Source: Gammaproteobacteria bacterium
Lineage (GTDB): Bacteria > Pseudomonadota > Gammaproteobacteria > UBA9214
NCBI GenBank assembly: GCA_003454335.1
Contig: DMKK01000207.1
Span: forward strand, 1 to 7,470
Direction of reading: 5' to 3'
DNA length: 7,470 bases
Positions 7,216 to 7,470 of the stretch are shown here, one piece after another. The stretch's first letter is position 1, and the number at the start of each line of letters is the position of its first letter. The position numbers and the translations under genes are program-made. Below the pieces are notes generated by a model that searched no databases, was not told where the DNA came from, and worked only from the letters and a program-made list of their open reading frames with translations.

Positions 7216-7245
7216 ATGATAGTGAGAATGGCGGTAAAATGTCAC
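7216..7245 (-). promoter_or_regulatory. sigma70-like promoter of the two-component operon
   Basis: On the minus strand, -35 GTGACA (7245-7240, five of six matches to TTGACA), an 18-base spacer and -10 TATCAT (7221-7216, five of six matches to TATAAT). Transcription would begin near 7209, which argues for the kinase start at 7181 rather than the TTG at 7205. Confidence 0.6.
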
Positions 7246-7251
7246 TCTACG

Positions 7252-7265
7252 TCTGCTTTTGCAGA
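7252..7265. repeat. inverted repeat TCTGC-TTTT-GCAGA upstream of the kinase promoter
   Basis: A perfect 5-base inverted repeat with a 4-base centre, 7 bases upstream of the -35 box and centred about 50 bases upstream of the predicted transcription start. That is a usual location for an activator operator, possibly for autoregulation by the adjacent response regulator. The short arms mean chance occurrence is quite possible. Confidence 0.35.
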
Positions 7266-7364
7266 GTTACAGGGGCGGGGCGGAAAAAGGGACAATGAAT
7301 CCCTGATAATCAACCAGTTGGGCATGAGATTCTGGTGTTTCTTCTCAATACAAGGCGGCCCGTT

Positions 7365-7401
7365 GGCGCTTGTTCAAAGGAACCGGCGCCTTGTTAAGGA
7401 A
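7365..7401. repeat. imperfect tandem direct repeat overlapping a strong hairpin, upstream of the tRNA promoter
   Basis: GGCGCTTGTTCAAAGGAA (7365-7382) is followed 20 bases on by GGCGCCTTGTTAAGGAA (7385-7401), differing by small insertions and deletions. The same bases can fold: 7365-7369 pairs with 7386-7390, 7370 can wobble-pair with 7385, there is one mismatch, then 7372-7375 pairs with 7380-7383 around an AAAG loop. On the plus strand the hairpin is followed by TTGTT, a weak terminator-like tail. It may be an intrinsic terminator guarding the tRNA gene or a two-turn-spaced binding site. Confidence 0.45.
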
Positions 7402-7428
7402 TCATCTCTATCTTGTCGCAGTTTTATG

Positions 7429-7441
7429 TATAATGACGCGC
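7429..7441 (+). promoter_or_regulatory. tRNA promoter -10 box and GC-rich discriminator
   Basis: A perfect TATAAT (7429-7434) is followed by GACGCGC (7435-7441), a GC-rich discriminator of the kind found at stable-RNA promoters under stringent control. Transcription would start near 7441, about 9 bases before the mature tRNA end. No good -35 hexamer is visible 15-19 bases upstream. Confidence 0.65.
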
Positions 7442-7449
7442 TTCAATTA

Positions 7450-7470
7450 GCGCCCGTAGCTCAGCTGGAT
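7450..7470 (+). tRNA. tRNA, 5' part only (probably tRNA-Arg)
   Basis: The last 21 bases, GCGCCCG-TA-GCTC-AGCTGGAT, are the acceptor 5' strand, the U8-A9 linker, the first D-stem strand and the start of the D loop of a tRNA. This exact beginning is what I remember for gammaproteobacterial arginine tRNAs such as the CCG isoacceptor, but the anticodon lies beyond the edge, so the amino acid is an inference. It is the only plus-strand gene in the window, diverging from the kinase operon. Confidence 0.8.

Noticed and set aside
6603..7298. A 231-codon plus-strand open frame.
   Set aside because: It lies almost entirely antisense to the kinase gene, whose translation shows clear domains; the plus-strand product has no family resemblance.
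7222..7470. An open plus-strand frame from a GTG at 7222 running without a stop to the right edge (83 codons).
   Set aside because: It runs straight through the tRNA promoter and tRNA, has no Shine-Dalgarno, and its translation has no recognisable or uniform character.
1..7470. Mobile element, CRISPR array, toxin-antitoxin or defence system.
   Set aside because: No transposase, integrase, regularly spaced repeats or paired small toxin-like genes are present; all larger frames are explained by housekeeping-type families.

Overview
The window reads as chromosomal sequence from a gammaproteobacterium. The evidence is a DUF2058 (YaiL-type) gene and a DUF2956 gene in one gene chain, a gammaproteobacterial-style tRNA start (GCGCCCGTAGCTCAGCTGGAT), sigma70-like promoters, and moderate-to-high GC. 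I cannot name the species. Every protein gene I can support lies on the minus strand; the only plus-strand gene is a tRNA that starts 21 bases before the right edge. I see no insertion sequence, CRISPR array, integrase or other sign of a mobile element, so this looks like ordinary core and near-core sequence.

Reading in the direction of transcription (right to left): at 7181-4937 there is a two-component pair, a membrane-bound histidine kinase with a periplasmic sensor region and a FixJ/StyR/TodT-type LuxR-family response regulator, only 4 bases apart and expressed from a recognisable promoter at 7216-7245. Next comes a 187-base spacer with small dyads, then a 33-residue hydrophobic microprotein (4749-4648) with a good Shine-Dalgarno, then a small basic DUF2934 protein (4584-4279).

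After a 212-base spacer with a good sigma70 promoter (4148-4120) comes a tightly packed operon: DUF2058/YaiL-like protein, ChaN-family lipoprotein with a C-terminal PDZ domain, secreted M1-type zinc metallopeptidase, and a DUF2956 protein running off the left edge. Junctions are a 7-base overlap, a 1-base gap (or 8-base overlap if the TTG start is used) and a 17-base overlap. The ChaN and M1 genes have no visible Shine-Dalgarno, so they are probably translated by coupling to the gene upstream. ChaN and M1 proteins should both act in the envelope, while DUF2058 and DUF2956 products are cytosolic; why they travel together is not known from the sequence.

The most interesting points are the unannotated-looking 33-residue membrane microprotein directly downstream of the two-component system, the departures from the classic M1 active-site signature, and a direct repeat combined with a strong hairpin just upstream of the tRNA promoter. 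No clearly new multi-gene system is visible.
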